Below are positions 18,184-29,258 of a stretch of 56,219 nt of DNA, in pieces. The notes beneath the pieces are model-generated. The model saw nothing but the letters and a program-made list of their open reading frames with translations. It had not been told where the DNA came from and did no database searches. Position 1 is the first letter of the stretch, and each line of letters starts with the position of its first letter. This DNA comes from Megamonas hypermegale (GTDB lineage Bacteria; Bacillota; Negativicutes; Selenomonadales; Selenomonadaceae): NCBI GenBank assembly GCA_002314325.1, contig DCFC01000029.1, forward strand, positions 1 to 56,219, in the 5' to 3' direction. The translations under genes were made by a program, and so were the position numbers.

Positions 18184-21100
18184 TTGTTAGATGTAAACAA
18201 TTTTGATTCAATGCGTATAGGACTCGCTTCTCCGGAAAAAATACGTGAATGGTCTTACGGTGAAGTAAAAAAACCGGAAACAATCAATTACCGTACACTG
18301 AAACCGGAAAGAGACGGTCTGTTCTGTGAAAGAATTTTTGGTCCGACACGCGATTGGGAATGCCACTGCGGTAAATACAAACGTATTCGTTATAAAGGCA
18401 TTATCTGCGACCGTTGCGGTGTTGAAGTAACTCGTGCAAAAGTACGTCGTGAACGTATGGGTCATATAGAACTTGCTGCTCCGGTATCTCATATTTGGTA
18501 TTTTAAAGGTATCCCGAGCCGCATGGGTCTTATTTTGGATATCTCGCCTCGTTCTTTGGAAAAAGTATTGTACTTTGCTTCTTATATAGTGCTTGACCCG
18601 GGCGATACGCCTCTTATTAAGAAACAGCTTTTATCTGAAAACGAATATCGTGAATGCTACGATAAATACGGCAGCAGTTTCAAAGTAGGCATGGGCGCTG
18701 AAGCTGTAAAACAGCTTTTGGAAGAGCTTGACCTTGACAAGATGAACAAGGAACTGCGTGAAGAACTGCGCACTTCCAGCGGCCAGCGCAAAGTCCGCGC
18801 CATCCGCCGCCTGGAAGTAGTGGAAGCTTTCCGCAAATCCGGCAATAAACCTTCATGGATGATTTTAGATGTAGTTCCGGTTATTCCGCCGGAACTGCGT
18901 CCGATGGTTCAGCTCGACGGCGGCCGCTTTGCTACTTCCGACCTCAACGATTTGTACCGCCGCGTTATCAACCGCAACAACCGTTTAAAACGCCTGCTCG
19001 ATTTAGGCGCGCCGGATATTATTGTCCGCAACGAAAAACGCATGCTGCAGGAAGCTGTGGATGCGCTTATCGATAACGGCCGCCGCGGTCGTGCCGTAAC
19101 GGGTCCTGGCAACCGTCCGCTTAAATCTCTGAGTGATATGCTCAAAGGTAAACAGGGCCGTTTCCGTCAGAACCTGCTTGGTAAACGTGTTGACTATTCC
19201 GGCCGTTCCGTTATCGTTGTCGGTCCTGAGCTGAAACTGCACCAGTGCGGTCTGCCGAAAGAAATGGCACTGGAACTGTTCAAACCATTCGTTATGAAAA
19301 AACTCGTAAATTCTGGTTTGGCACATAATATCAAATCCGCTAAACGCATGGTAGAACGTGTTCGTCCGGAAGTTTGGGACGTGCTGGAAGAAGTTATTAA
19401 GGAACATCCGGTACTCTTGAACCGTGCCCCTACGCTGCACCGCCTCGGTATTCAGGCATTTGAACCGGTCCTCACGGAAGGCCGCGCTTTAAAACTGCAT
19501 CCTCTGGCATGTACGGCGTACAATGCGGACTTTGACGGTGACCAGATGGCTATCCATCTGCCGCTTTCCGCTGAAGCACAGGCTGAAGCACGTATTTTGA
19601 TGCTGGCGGCAAACCATATTCTGGCGCCGAAAGACGGCGGTCCGATTATCGTACCGACACAGGACATGGTACTCGGTTCGTATTATCTGACTATTCTCCG
19701 TCCGCATGCACAGGGTGAAGGCAAAGTATTCACCGGCATTAATGAAGCCATTTTGGCTCATCAGCATAAAGAACTGCATTTGCAGGCACTTATTCAGGTG
19801 CGCATGAAAGGTCACGGTCTTGTTAAAACGACGCTCGGCCGTATGATTTTCAATGAAATTCTGCCGCCGGAAATCCGCGATTTCTATCAGGTAACGAAAG
19901 TTTCGCTGGAAGCGGATACACCAGAGCAGCGTGAAGCTATCGTTAACAGTCTTAAAGGCAAGAAAATGGCTGAACCTATCGTTAACAGCGAAGGCAAAGA
20001 ACTCGTTCCTGCCGATACGGCTGTTGAAGGTACGCACGTTAAAGCCATTTTGGCAAGTGATGCTAAAGTTGCCGTTATTCACGGCGGCAACAGCGGTCAG
20101 TGGTATCTCGGCTTCAAGACGGGCAAAAAAGAACTCGGCAAACTTGTTGCCAGATGCTTTGATACATTCGGCGGTTCCAAAACGGCTGAAGTTATCGACA
20201 ATGTTAAAAACTTAGGTTACCATTATGCTTGCCTTGCAGGTATGACGGTTGCCATTTCAGATATTATCGTTCCGCCGGAAAAGAAAGAAATTCTGGCTGC
20301 TACGGAAAAAATCGTCAACCGTGTTGAACGCGATTACAACCGCGGTCTTATCACGGAAGATGAACGTTATAAGAAAGTTATCAAGCTCTGGAGCGATGCG
20401 ACGGATGACGTTGCCGATGCCATGATGGCGAACATGGATACGTTCAACAACATCTTCATGATGGCTGACTCCGGTGCCCGCGGTAACAGACAGCAGATGC
20501 GTCAGCTCGCCGGTATGCGCGGACTTATGGCTGACCCGTCCGGTAAAATCATCGACTTGCCGATTAAGGCAAACTTCCGCGAAGGTCTTACTGTGTCCGA
20601 TTACTTTATTTCTTCGCACGGTGCGCGTAAAGGTCTGGCGGATACGGCGCTCAGAACGGCCGACTCCGGTTACCTCACCCGCCGTCTCGTTGACGTGGCA
20701 CAAGATGTCATTGTGCGTGAAGAAGACTGCGACGTTGTGGGCATTAATCTTGTACGCGAACGTGCTAGACTGGCTACATCCTCGTCGGCTGCGATTAAAG
20801 AACTCGGCGACAGCTTGAAAGGCCGCGTTCTGGCTCAGGACATCATCAATCCGGAAACGGGTGAAGTGCTCTATCCTGTAGATACTACGCTTGATGAACA
20901 GGCACTCAACGCAATCGGTGAACACGGCGTAGGCGAAATTGTGCTTAAAGGTTCCGCTATTTACGAAGGACTTAACTCCATGTCTACGGAAGTTATTTCC
21001 CTCGGCGCACCGGAAGAACAGGTTCGCAAGGCAATTAAAAAATCCATGATGCATGAAATGCTCGGCAAAAATACGACGGATGCAGTATGCGACAGCACCG

Positions 21101-22350
21101 GCAAGGAAATTATTCCGGCTAATACACCGCTCACCGAAGCATATATTGAAGCGGTACTCAATAGCGATGCCAAAGAAGTCAAAGTCCGCAACAACAATGT
21201 ACGCGGTATTGCCGTTGAAGCGATAAAAGAAGGTTCGGCTATTATCGAATCGCTGAAAGACCGCATTGTCGGCCGTGTACTGGCTGAAGACATTATCGAC
21301 CCGGCTACAGGTGAAAAAATCGCTTCGCTCAATGAAACGGTTACGCCGAAACTGGCGGATGCAATCTGCAAAGTGCGTGAAAAAGTTACAATCCGCAGCG
21401 TACTCACATGTAAATCACAGCTCGGTGTCTGCATTAAATGTTACGGTCAGGATTTGGCTACGGCAAAAGAAGTTGAAGTCGGCGAAGCAGTCGGCATTAT
21501 TGCAGCGCAGTCCATCGGTGAACCGGGTACACAGCTTACAATGCGTACGTTCCACTCCGGCGGTGTTGCCAGTGATGAAGACATTACGCAGGGTCTGCCG
21601 CGTGTCGAAGAATTGTTCGAAGCAAGAAAACCGAAACATCATGCAATCATTGCTGAAATTGCAGGAACGGTGCTTGTTTCCGAAGAAAATGAAATGCGCG
21701 TCGTAACGATTACGCCGGATGAAGGCGAATCGAGAGAATATCTCATTCCGTACGGTTCCCGTCTCACGATTAAGAGCGGCGACAAAATCAAACCGGGTGA
21801 CAAAATCACTGAAGGCTCCGTTAATCCGCACGATATTCTGCGTATCTGCGGCTTAGGCGAAACGCAGCGCTACCTTGTATATGAAGTACAGAAGGTATAC
21901 AAATCCCAGGGTGTTGGTATCAACGATAAACATATTGAAGTTATGGTCCGCCAGATGCTTCATAAAGTTAAAATCGAAGATTCCGGCGATACGGATTTCC
22001 TGCCGGGCGAATATATCGATATCAACAGCTTCGAATCGGCAAATGCCAAAGCCATCGAAAACGGCGGACTGCCGGCTGTGGCTCGTCCGATACTGCTCGG
22101 TATCACCAAAGCTTCCCTGGCAACGGATTCCTTCCTGTCGGCAGCTTCCTTCCAGGAAACAACACGTGTTCTCACAGATGCTGCAATTAAAGGCAAGGTT
22201 GACCCGCTTATCGGTCTTAAAGAAAATGTCATCATCGGTAAACTCATTCCGGCAGGTACCGGCATGAGCAGATACCGCAATATCAAAGTTGTGGATTTGG
22301 ATGAAGTCGATGAAAAAGACGAAGAAAAAGCAACAGCAGAAGCTAAATAA
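18184..22350 (+). CDS. rpoC: RNA polymerase beta-prime subunit
   Basis: The 1388-residue catalytic subunit. It has an N-terminal zinc site ([19 protein letters not shown], about 59-77), the Mg-binding [10 protein letters not shown] near 448-457, the trigger-loop region near [22 protein letters not shown], and a second zinc site near [13 protein letters not shown]. It is longer than Bacillus beta-prime (about 1200 residues). The extra length is largely in segments that repeat a motif of the form G-x-x-x-A-x-x-I-x-(10 to 12)-P-x-x-T-(6 to 8)-A-I/V, at about 587-624, 877-911, 958-992 and 1023-1061. TTG is the start, 8 bases after AGGGAGTG. An intrinsic terminator follows at 22366. Confidence 0.98.
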   Translation: MLDVNNFDSMRIGLASPEKIREWSYGEVKKPETINYRTLKPERDGLFCERIFGPTRDWECHCGKYKRIRYKGIICDRCGVEVTRAKVRRERMGHIELAAPVSHIWYFKGIPSRMGLILDISPRSLEKVLYFASYIVLDPGDTPLIKKQLLSENEYRECYDKYGSSFKVGMGAEAVKQLLEELDLDKMNKELREELRTSSGQRKVRAIRRLEVVEAFRKSGNKPSWMILDVVPVIPPELRPMVQLDGGRFATSDLNDLYRRVINRNNRLKRLLDLGAPDIIVRNEKRMLQEAVDALIDNGRRGRAVTGPGNRPLKSLSDMLKGKQGRFRQNLLGKRVDYSGRSVIVVGPELKLHQCGLPKEMALELFKPFVMKKLVNSGLAHNIKSAKRMVERVRPEVWDVLEEVIKEHPVLLNRAPTLHRLGIQAFEPVLTEGRALKLHPLACTAYNADFDGDQMAIHLPLSAEAQAEARILMLAANHILAPKDGGPIIVPTQDMVLGSYYLTILRPHAQGEGKVFTGINEAILAHQHKELHLQALIQVRMKGHGLVKTTLGRMIFNEILPPEIRDFYQVTKVSLEADTPEQREAIVNSLKGKKMAEPIVNSEGKELVPADTAVEGTHVKAILASDAKVAVIHGGNSGQWYLGFKTGKKELGKLVARCFDTFGGSKTAEVIDNVKNLGYHYACLAGMTVAISDIIVPPEKKEILAATEKIVNRVERDYNRGLITEDERYKKVIKLWSDATDDVADAMMANMDTFNNIFMMADSGARGNRQQMRQLAGMRGLMADPSGKIIDLPIKANFREGLTVSDYFISSHGARKGLADTALRTADSGYLTRRLVDVAQDVIVREEDCDVVGINLVRERARLATSSSAAIKELGDSLKGRVLAQDIINPETGEVLYPVDTTLDEQALNAIGEHGVGEIVLKGSAIYEGLNSMSTEVISLGAPEEQVRKAIKKSMMHEMLGKNTTDAVCDSTGKEIIPANTPLTEAYIEAVLNSDAKEVKVRNNNVRGIAVEAIKEGSAIIESLKDRIVGRVLAEDIIDPATGEKIASLNETVTPKLADAICKVREKVTIRSVLTCKSQLGVCIKCYGQDLATAKEVEVGEAVGIIAAQSIGEPGTQLTMRTFHSGGVASDEDITQGLPRVEELFEARKPKHHAIIAEIAGTVLVSEENEMRVVTITPDEGESREYLIPYGSRLTIKSGDKIKPGDKITEGSVNPHDILRICGLGETQRYLVYEVQKVYKSQGVGINDKHIEVMVRQMLHKVKIEDSGDTDFLPGEYIDINSFESANAKAIENGGLPAVARPILLGITKASLATDSFLSAASFQETTRVLTDAAIKGKVDPLIGLKENVIIGKLIPAGTGMSRYRNIKVVDLDEVDEKDEEKATAEAK

Positions 22351-22365
22351 TAAATTGTATAAAAC

Positions 22366-22402
22366 AAAAATACTGTCGGCAGAAATGTCGGCAGTATTTT
22401 TT
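22366..22402 (+). terminator. Intrinsic terminator of rpoBC
   Basis: Arms AAAAATACTG (22366-22375) and CAGTATTTTT (from 22392) enclose a GC-rich internal section and end in a seven-T tail, 15 bases after the rpoC stop. Confidence 0.85.
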
Positions 22403-22412
22403 TATCTTTAAT

Positions 22413-22442
22413 TTGACAGGCAGACTATTTTTATGATAGTAT
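22413..22442 (+). promoter_or_regulatory. Promoter of the pyr operon
   Basis: TTGACA (22413-22418), 18 bases, then TAGTAT (22437-22442) with an upstream TG (extended -10). The transcript would carry a leader of about 150 bases holding the PyrR site and terminator. Confidence 0.75.
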
Positions 22443-22461
22443 TTGAGTAATAAAAATATAG

Positions 22462-22493
22462 CCCTTTAAAAAAATCCAGCGAGGTTGAAAGGG
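22462..22493 (+). promoter_or_regulatory. PyrR-binding loop (anti-antiterminator) in the pyr leader
   Basis: The sequence TCCAGCGAGGTTGAAAGG matches the conserved PyrR RNA-binding loop of Firmicute pyr attenuators. It is closed by the stem CCCTTT/AAAGGG. With UMP or UTP, PyrR would stabilise this stem and allow the downstream terminator (22526-22559) to form. When PyrR is free of nucleotide, GAAAG at about 22487-22491 could instead pair with CTTTC at about 22528-22532 and break the terminator. The mechanism is inferred from the family; the pyrR gene is not in this window. Confidence 0.85.
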
Positions 22494-22525
22494 AGCACTA
22501 TATATCTTTATATTGCGCTATCACT

Positions 22526-22560
22526 AGCTTTCTTATGCCTTCGCATAGGAAAGCTTTTTT
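22526..22560 (+). terminator. Attenuator terminator of the pyr operon
   Basis: A 13-bp stem, AGCTTTC...GAAAGCT with inner TATGC/GCATA, closes on a CTTC loop and is followed by six T. It lies about 40 bases upstream of the pyrB start and is the off-structure of the PyrR switch. Confidence 0.88.
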
Positions 22561-22597
22561 GATTTTTGGGTTTCGTTTAAAGTGCGAAGGAGTGAAC

Positions 22598-23560
22598 ATG
22601 TTGAGTAGAAACAACGTTTCCTTGCGTGGCAAGAATATTCTCGGGTTGGAATATTTTTCCGCAGAAGAAATCAATTTAGTGTTGGACACAGCAAAAGAAA
22701 TGAAAAATATCATTCATCGTGATATTAAGAAACTGCCGACGCTGAGAGGTAAATCGGTCGTAACTTTATTTTATGAACCGAGCACAAGAACGCGTACTTC
22801 TTTTGAGCTTGCCGGTAAGTATTTGAGCGCGGATGTGGTGAACATCACCTCGAGTACCAGCAGTATCGTAAAAGGGGAAAGCCTCAGAGATACGCTTTTG
22901 ACACTGGAAGATATGGGAGTGGACGCAATCATCATGCGTCACAGTGCTGAAGGTGCAGCTGAATATGCCACTAAAGTTGTAAGCCCAGTTATCATTAATG
23001 CGGGAGACGGGGCGCATGCTCATCCGTCTCAGGGACTTTTGAATTTATTTACAATCAGACAGCATAAGGGAAAACTTGCCGGACTGAAAGTAGCCGTTAT
23101 CGGCGATATTCTGCACAGCCGCGTGGCGCGCAGCGATATTTGGGGAATGCGCAAAATGGGCATGGAAGTTCATTTGGCAGGGCCGAAAACGCTGCTGCCG
23201 CGCTTTTTGCAGGATGAACCGGGAATTTTCGTGCATGACCGCGTAGAAGATGCGATTACTGATGCGGATGTAATTAATGTGCTGAGAATTCAGCTGGAAC
23301 GCATGAAATCCGGTCTGTTTCCGTCACTGCGGGAATACGCCCGTATTTTCGGTCTGAATAAAGAGCGTCTGGCACTAGCCAAAGATGATGTGCTGGTGCT
23401 TCATCCGGGACCGATGAATAAAGGCGTGGAAATTTCGCCGGAAATTGCCTACGGTGCAAATTCTGCAATTCAGGACCAGGTGCAAAACGGCGTAGCTGTT
23501 CGCATGGCTTTATTAACTCTAACTTTAACAGGAGGTAAAAACAATGAAATTACTGATTAA
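22598..23560 (+). CDS. pyrB: Aspartate carbamoyltransferase catalytic subunit
   Basis: A 320-residue enzyme joining carbamoyl phosphate and aspartate in pyrimidine synthesis. The carbamoyl phosphate site FYEPSTRTRTSFE lies near residues 52-64, the HPSQGLLNLFTI aspartate-domain motif near 142-153, and HPGPMNKGVEI in the C-terminal part. The start is set at ATG 22598 with GAAGGAGTG upstream. An in-frame ATG at 22535 falls inside the attenuator stem and is rejected. The 3' end overlaps pyrC by 17 bases, and the pyrC ribosome site AGGAGG lies within pyrB. No pyrI regulatory gene is present. Confidence 0.97.
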   Translation: MLSRNNVSLRGKNILGLEYFSAEEINLVLDTAKEMKNIIHRDIKKLPTLRGKSVVTLFYEPSTRTRTSFELAGKYLSADVVNITSSTSSIVKGESLRDTLLTLEDMGVDAIIMRHSAEGAAEYATKVVSPVIINAGDGAHAHPSQGLLNLFTIRQHKGKLAGLKVAVIGDILHSRVARSDIWGMRKMGMEVHLAGPKTLLPRFLQDEPGIFVHDRVEDAITDADVINVLRIQLERMKSGLFPSLREYARIFGLNKERLALAKDDVLVLHPGPMNKGVEISPEIAYGANSAIQDQVQNGVAVRMALLTLTLTGGKNNEITD

Positions 23561-24839
23561 AGGCGGACGAGTTATAAATCCTGGCAAAAATTTTGATGCT
23601 GTCAGTGATGTTCTTATAGAAAACGGAAAAATCGCCGTTATCGGCGAGGATTTAAATGATGATGACGATACGCAGGTAATAGACGCTGCGGGCAAAATCG
23701 TTGCTCCTGGCTTTATCGACATGCACACGCATCTGCGTGAACCGGGACAGGAAGCGAAAGAAGATTTTGCCTCCGGTTCGAGAGCTGCGGCAGCGGGCGG
23801 ATTTACGACGGTTGCTACAATGCCGAATACTACGCCGGTTGTCGATACGGCCGTTTTGGTAAACGGGCTCAAACAGCGGGCGAAAGATGTCGGCGTCGTG
23901 CATATTGAAATCATCGGTGCGCTCACAAAAGGGCAGGAAGGCAAGGAATTGGCCGAAGTCGGCGACATGGCTCAGGCAGGCGCCGTTGCTTTTTCCGATG
24001 ACGGTCATTTCGACAACAACTGCAAACTGATGCTCAACGCCATGGATTATCTCAGAACGTTCGATAAAGCGATTATGTCGCATGCGGAAGAAACGAGCCT
24101 TGTCGCTGAAGGCGTGATGAATGAAGGTCACCGCTCCGCAATGCTCGGCATGAAGGGTAGACCGACAGTGGCGGAAGATATCGCCGTTATGCGTGAAATC
24201 CTGCTGGCTGAATATGCTGATGCGTGGGTGCATATCTCCCATATCAGCTCGAAAAATGCCGTGGACATGGTGCGTCAGGCGAAAAAACGCGGTGTAAAAG
24301 TTACGGCGGAAGCAACGCCGCATCATTTGACCATGACGGATGAACTTGTAAATCCGATTGATTCGTCCACTAAGGTTAATCCGCCGCTGCGTTCTCAGGC
24401 GGATATTGAAGCTGTGCTGGCCGGTATCAATGATGATACGATTGATATTATCGCGACGGACCATTCGCCGCATGCACAGGAAGAAAAAGACCGTGAATAT
24501 AAATTCGCGCCGAGCGGTTTCCCGGGATTGGAAACGGCACTTGGCGTACTTTTAACCGATTTGTATCATAAAAATTTAATTACACTGGAAAAACTCGTCA
24601 GCAAGATGAGCTATATGCCGGGTAAATTATTCTTCGGCGGCAAACGCGGCGTTTTGGAAGAAGGCGCTGCAGCCGATATCACGATTTTCGATACGGAAAA
24701 AGAATGGACAGTGGACAAGGATAAATTCTACACGAAAGGTTCACACAGCCCGTTCGTCGGCCGCAAATTGAAAGGTAAGGCCGTTATGACCATAGTTGAC
24801 GGCGAAATCGTAATGAATGACGGCGAAGTTTTGGCTTAA
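23544..24839 (+). CDS. pyrC: Dihydroorotase
   Basis: A 431-residue class I dihydroorotase of the amidohydrolase superfamily, which closes carbamoyl aspartate to dihydroorotate. Zinc-binding motifs are DMHTHLREPG (about 58-67), HAEE near 183, HISHIS (about 231-236) and ATDHSPHAQEEK (about 306-317). The length and the class I type are usual for Firmicutes. It overlaps pyrB and lies 18 bases before carA, so all are on one transcript. Confidence 0.97.
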   Translation: MKLLIKGGRVINPGKNFDAVSDVLIENGKIAVIGEDLNDDDDTQVIDAAGKIVAPGFIDMHTHLREPGQEAKEDFASGSRAAAAGGFTTVATMPNTTPVVDTAVLVNGLKQRAKDVGVVHIEIIGALTKGQEGKELAEVGDMAQAGAVAFSDDGHFDNNCKLMLNAMDYLRTFDKAIMSHAEETSLVAEGVMNEGHRSAMLGMKGRPTVAEDIAVMREILLAEYADAWVHISHISSKNAVDMVRQAKKRGVKVTAEATPHHLTMTDELVNPIDSSTKVNPPLRSQADIEAVLAGINDDTIDIIATDHSPHAQEEKDREYKFAPSGFPGLETALGVLLTDLYHKNLITLEKLVSKMSYMPGKLFFGGKRGVLEEGAAADITIFDTEKEWTVDKDKFYTKGSHSPFVGRKLKGKAVMTIVDGEIVMNDGEVLA

Positions 24840-24857
24840 TAATTTGGAGGTGCTCTT

Positions 24858-25925
24858 TTGAAAGGGAAGTTAATCTTAGAAGACGGAGCAGTTTTTTACG
24901 GCGATATGCTGGATGAAAGACCTGTTCTCGGTGAAGTTGTGTTCAATACCGGTATGACCGGCTATCAGGAAATTCTGACTGACCCGTCTTATTGCAGTCA
25001 GATTGTAACGCTGACTTATCCGCTTATCGGCAACTACGGCGCAGCGAAAAAATTCAATCAGTCGCGCAAATGCTTTTTCAACGGCTTTATCGTAGGTGAG
25101 CTGTGCGATATCGGCAGCAACTGGCAGAAAGAGGAAGAACTTACGGATTTCCTGAAAGCGCAGGATATTCCGTGCTTATATAATGTAGATACGCGCGCCG
25201 TTACGCGCCATATCCGCTCACTCGGTGCGATGAAGGGCGTGCTTGTGCCGGAAGGAACGCCGCAGGAGCAAATCGACGCTTTAATGCAGAACGAAATTCC
25301 GCGTGATGTGGTGAAAATCGTTACGACGCCGGAAACGTACCGCATGGAAAATGCCGGCGGTCCGCATGTTGTCGTTATGGATTTCGGCATTAAACAGCAT
25401 ATTTTAAATTCCCTGCATGAAATCGGCTGTGATTTGACGATTGTACCTGCTTATACGAAGGCGGAAGAAATCATGGCTTTAAATCCGGACGGTATTTTCC
25501 TATCCAACGGCCCTGGCGACCCGAAGGATTTGCCGGAAATCATTGATGTGGTGCGTGAAATTGCAGGCAAAAAACCGACATTCGGTATCTGTCTCGGTCA
25601 TCAGTTATTATCTTTGGCATTCGGTGCCGATACGTATAAACTGAAATTCGGTCATCGCGGTTCCAATCAGCCGGTTAAAAATCTTCTGACCGGCAGAGTG
25701 CATATCACTTCGCAGAACCACGGCTACGCCGTAGATGAAAAATCGCTGGAAGGATTGCCGCTGGAAGTTACGCACAGAGCGGTAAACGATGATACGGTGG
25801 AAGGCATCCGCCATACGGAGCTGCCGATTTTTTCCGTACAGTATCATCCGGAAGCATCGCCTGGTCCTGATGACAACAGATATTTATTTGACCAATTTTG
25901 GGCAATGCTTCAGAAAGGGGAATAA
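24858..25925 (+). CDS. carA: Carbamoyl phosphate synthase small (glutaminase) subunit
   Basis: A 355-residue amidotransferase subunit that supplies ammonia from glutamine to CarB. The N-terminal CPSase domain starts LILEDGAVFYGDM. The C-terminal class I glutaminase has its nucleophile Cys in FGICLGHQLL (near 240-249) and the His/Glu pair in YHPEASPGP near 332-340. It starts with TTG, 8 bases after GGAGG. Its place inside the pyr operon, and the PyrR leader ahead of it, argue that this enzyme serves pyrimidine synthesis; arginine demand may share it. Confidence 0.97.
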   Translation: MKGKLILEDGAVFYGDMLDERPVLGEVVFNTGMTGYQEILTDPSYCSQIVTLTYPLIGNYGAAKKFNQSRKCFFNGFIVGELCDIGSNWQKEEELTDFLKAQDIPCLYNVDTRAVTRHIRSLGAMKGVLVPEGTPQEQIDALMQNEIPRDVVKIVTTPETYRMENAGGPHVVVMDFGIKQHILNSLHEIGCDLTIVPAYTKAEEIMALNPDGIFLSNGPGDPKDLPEIIDVVREIAGKKPTFGICLGHQLLSLAFGADTYKLKFGHRGSNQPVKNLLTGRVHITSQNHGYAVDEKSLEGLPLEVTHRAVNDDTVEGIRHTELPIFSVQYHPEASPGPDDNRYLFDQFWAMLQKGE

Positions 25926-25929
25926 TTAA

Positions 25930-28900
25930 GTGCCAAAGAAACAAAATCTGAAAAAAGTAATGGTTATCGGCTCCGGTCCTATTATTATCGGTCAGGCGGC
26001 GGAATTCGACTACGCCGGAACACAGGCTTGCCGCGCACTGAAAGAAGAAGGCCTTGAAGTAGTGCTCGTGAACAGCAATCCTGCTACCATCATGACGGAT
26101 AAGGACATTGCCGACCGTGTATATATCGAACCGTTAACGGTGGAATTTCTCGATGAAATCTTGTCCAAGGAACGTCCGGACGGATTGCTTGCCACGCTCG
26201 GCGGTCAGGCAGGCTTAAATCTTGCCGTTAAACTGTCGGAAGCCGGTATTCTCGATAAATACAATGTGGAACTGCTCGGTACTTCGCTGGAAGCGATTGA
26301 ACGGGCGGAAGACCGTGAACTGTTCAAGGAAACAATGCAGAAAATCGGCGAACCGATACCGGAAAGCACCATTGTTGACGACGTGGCTTCCGCTGTGGAA
26401 TTTGCCAATGCCATCGGCTACCCGATTATCGTGCGTCCTGCTTATACGCTCGGCGGTACAGGCGGCGGTATTGCGGAAAATGAAGAAGAACTCATTGAAA
26501 TCGTTATCCGCGGTCTGAAATACAGTATGATTGGTCAGGTGCTCATCGAACGCAGCGTTGCCGGTTGGAAGGAAATCGAATACGAAGTTATGCGCGATGC
26601 CAACGATAACTGCATTGTAGTCTGCAACATGGAAAACCTCGACCCTGTCGGCGTGCATACGGGTGACAGTATCGTTGTAGCGCCGTCTCAGACTTTGACC
26701 GACCATGAATATCAGATGCTCAGAAGCGCTTCGCTGCGCATTATCCGCGAACTTGGCATCGAAGGCGGCTGCAATGCGCAGTTTGCACTCGATACGAAAA
26801 CAAACCAGTATTACGTAATCGAGGTAAATCCGCGTGTAAGCCGTTCCAGTGCGCTCGCATCGAAAGCGACCGGTTACCCGATTGCCAAAGTTTCCGCGAA
26901 AATCGCCATCGGTTATACGCTCGATGAAATCACGAACGCCGTTACGAAGAAGACGAAAGCCTGCTTTGAACCGTCGCTTGACTACTGCGTAGTTAAATTC
27001 CCGCGCTGGCCGTTTGATAAATTCGTCTTTGCCGACCGTACGCTCGGTACGCAGATGAAGGCAACGGGCGAAGTTATGTCCATTGACCGCAATTTCGAAG
27101 GTGCGCTTTTAAAAGCTGTCCGCTCGCTGGAAATCGGTGTAAACCGCCTGCATCTTGAAAAAGTTGACAGTTGGAGCGATGAAGAAGTTAAAAATCATCT
27201 TTCCCGTATCAACGACGAACGTTTATTCATCATTGCCGAAGCATTCCGCCGCGGCATTGCTACAATTGATGAAGTTAATGCAATCACGAAAATAGATAAA
27301 TGGTTCCTGCGCAAAATCAAAAATATCACCGATACGGAACTTCTGCTGATGAAGGAAGGCCTGACGGAGGAAAATCTGCGCCGTGCTAAACGTTACGGGC
27401 TGGCTGACCGCTCCATCGGCGAAATCGTCGGCAAGGATATGAACGAAGTACGCAACATGCGCAAAGCAATGAACCTTCTGCCGTGCTATAAAATGGTTGA
27501 TACGTGCGCAGCCGAATTTGAAGCGGCTACACCGTACTACTACTCCACTTTCCATGCACAGGAAGATGAAGTGCAGGTAACAAGCAGACGCAAAGTAATC
27601 GTACTCGGCTCCGGTCCTATCCGTATCGGTCAGGGCGTGGAATTCGACTACTGCTCCGTTCATTCTGTATGGGCGCTGCGCAAAATGGGCATTGAAGCGA
27701 TTATCATCAACAACAATCCGGAAACGGTAAGTACGGACTTTGACATTTCCGACCGCCTCTATTTTGAACCGCTCACAACGGAAGACGTTTTGAACATTAT
27801 TGATAAAGAACAGCCGGACGGCGTTATCGTACAGTTCGGCGGACAGACGGCGATAAACCTTGCCGCTTCTTTGAAAGCCGCAGGCGTAAAAGTATTCGGC
27901 ACATCCGTTGACGATATCGACCGCGCTGAAGACCGCGAACGTTTCGACGAAGTGCTCGAACAGACCAATATTGCTAGACCGCAGGGTGCAAGCGTAACGA
28001 ATGTGGAAGATGCTGTAAAAGCAGCGGAAAAAATCGGCTATCCGTCGATGGTTCGTCCGTCGTACGTACTCGGCGGCCGCGCTATGGAAATCGTCTATAA
28101 TGAAAACGAATTGCGCGATTATATGAACCGTGCCGTAAAAGTTACACCGGACCATCCGGTACTCATCGACCACTATATGCAGGGTACGGAAGTGGAAGTC
28201 GATGCTATCGCTGACGGTGAAACGGTCGTAATTCCGGGTATCATGGAACATATCGAACGTGCCGGCGTTCATTCCGGCGACAGTATCGCCGTATATCCGC
28301 CGCAGACGCTTTCGTCCAAAGTAATCTTCACGATTATCGACTACACGAAACGACTCGGCTTGAACCTCAACGTAAAAGGTCTGCTCAACATTCAGTACGT
28401 TGTCGTAAATGATAATGTATATGTAATCGAAGTAAATCCGCGCTCCAGCCGTACGGTGCCGTTCCTCAGCAAAGTAACGGATATCAATATGGTGGAACTG
28501 GCAACGCGCGTGGCGCTCGGTCAGAGCCTTGCCAAAGACTTCGGCTTCAAATCCGGTTTAATCGAACCGAAACCGTACGTTGCTCTCAAAGCTCCTGTAT
28601 TCTCCTTTGCCAAAATGCAGGATGTCGATATTTCGCTCGGACCTGAAATGAAATCGACCGGTGAAGTCATGGGTATCGACTATCATTATGCCCGTGCACT
28701 GTATAAAGCGATTACGGGTGCAGGCATGAACATACCGAAGGAAGGTACAATCCTCTTCACCGTAGCCAACAAGGATAAAGAGGAAATGAAACAGCTCGGC
28801 CGCGCGTTTGCTGACCTCGGCTTTAAAATCGCCGCAACGGAAGGTACGGCAAAAGCGTTGAAAGAAGTGGGCGTTGATGCATCTATCGTGTATAAAGTGC

Positions 28901-29184
28901 ATGAACGCGGCCAGAACGTGAAGAGCGACCGCAGCAGCGACATCATTAAAATGATTAAAGCCGGCGGTATCAACATGGTTATTACGACGCAGACACCGGG
29001 ACAGAAATTTGCCAAAGACGGTTTCAGAATTCGTCGTGCAACCGTTGAACACGGCATTGCCTGCCTCACTTCCCTCGATACGGCTTGGGAAGTACTGCGC
29101 GTTCTGAGCTTCATTCGCGAACGCCGTCTCGTATATTCCTTAGCATTGCAGGATTATATCGGACGCGGTGACGAACTGGCTTAA
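25930..29184 (+). CDS. carB: Carbamoyl phosphate synthase large subunit
   Basis: A 1084-residue enzyme with two homologous ATP-grasp halves. The first starts [20 protein letters not shown] and the second at about residue 555 with [23 protein letters not shown]-site motifs include [12 protein letters not shown] in the first half and [11 protein letters not shown] in the second. An oligomerisation domain lies between them. The C-terminal allosteric (MGS-like) domain covers about 940-1075 and is where UMP or IMP usually act. The start is GTG, 4 bases after the carA stop. A hairpin follows at 29198. Confidence 0.98.
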   Translation: MPKKQNLKKVMVIGSGPIIIGQAAEFDYAGTQACRALKEEGLEVVLVNSNPATIMTDKDIADRVYIEPLTVEFLDEILSKERPDGLLATLGGQAGLNLAVKLSEAGILDKYNVELLGTSLEAIERAEDRELFKETMQKIGEPIPESTIVDDVASAVEFANAIGYPIIVRPAYTLGGTGGGIAENEEELIEIVIRGLKYSMIGQVLIERSVAGWKEIEYEVMRDANDNCIVVCNMENLDPVGVHTGDSIVVAPSQTLTDHEYQMLRSASLRIIRELGIEGGCNAQFALDTKTNQYYVIEVNPRVSRSSALASKATGYPIAKVSAKIAIGYTLDEITNAVTKKTKACFEPSLDYCVVKFPRWPFDKFVFADRTLGTQMKATGEVMSIDRNFEGALLKAVRSLEIGVNRLHLEKVDSWSDEEVKNHLSRINDERLFIIAEAFRRGIATIDEVNAITKIDKWFLRKIKNITDTELLLMKEGLTEENLRRAKRYGLADRSIGEIVGKDMNEVRNMRKAMNLLPCYKMVDTCAAEFEAATPYYYSTFHAQEDEVQVTSRRKVIVLGSGPIRIGQGVEFDYCSVHSVWALRKMGIEAIIINNNPETVSTDFDISDRLYFEPLTTEDVLNIIDKEQPDGVIVQFGGQTAINLAASLKAAGVKVFGTSVDDIDRAEDRERFDEVLEQTNIARPQGASVTNVEDAVKAAEKIGYPSMVRPSYVLGGRAMEIVYNENELRDYMNRAVKVTPDHPVLIDHYMQGTEVEVDAIADGETVVIPGIMEHIERAGVHSGDSIAVYPPQTLSSKVIFTIIDYTKRLGLNLNVKGLLNIQYVVVNDNVYVIEVNPRSSRTVPFLSKVTDINMVELATRVALGQSLAKDFGFKSGLIEPKPYVALKAPVFSFAKMQDVDISLGPEMKSTGEVMGIDYHYARALYKAITGAGMNIPKEGTILFTVANKDKEEMKQLGRAFADLGFKIAATEGTAKALKEVGVDASIVYKVHERGQNVKSDRSSDIIKMIKAGGINMVITTQTPGQKFAKDGFRIRRATVEHGIACLTSLDTAWEVLRVLSFIRERRLVYSLALQDYIGRGDELA

Positions 29185-29197
29185 TATGATTTAGATT

Positions 29198-29234
29198 TTA
29201 CGCCGATGGGATTTTCTTGTCGGCGTAAGTTTTG
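29198..29234 (+). terminator. Hairpin between carB and pyrF
   Basis: Perfect 9-bp arms TTACGCCGA (29198-29206) and TCGGCGTAA (29220-29228) are followed by GTTTTGT. The T tail is imperfect, so it may reduce rather than stop expression of pyrF and pyrE. Confidence 0.6.
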
Positions 29235-29258
29235 TAAAAATATAGGCGAGGTATTTTT

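Noticed and set aside
22535..22597. Upstream in-frame ATG that would lengthen PyrB by 21 residues
   Set aside because: It lies inside the attenuator terminator stem, has no ribosome site, and the residues do not match the family N-terminus.
27223..28272. A 349-codon open frame antisense to carB
   Set aside because: Same antisense codon artefact; carB motifs run through the whole stretch.
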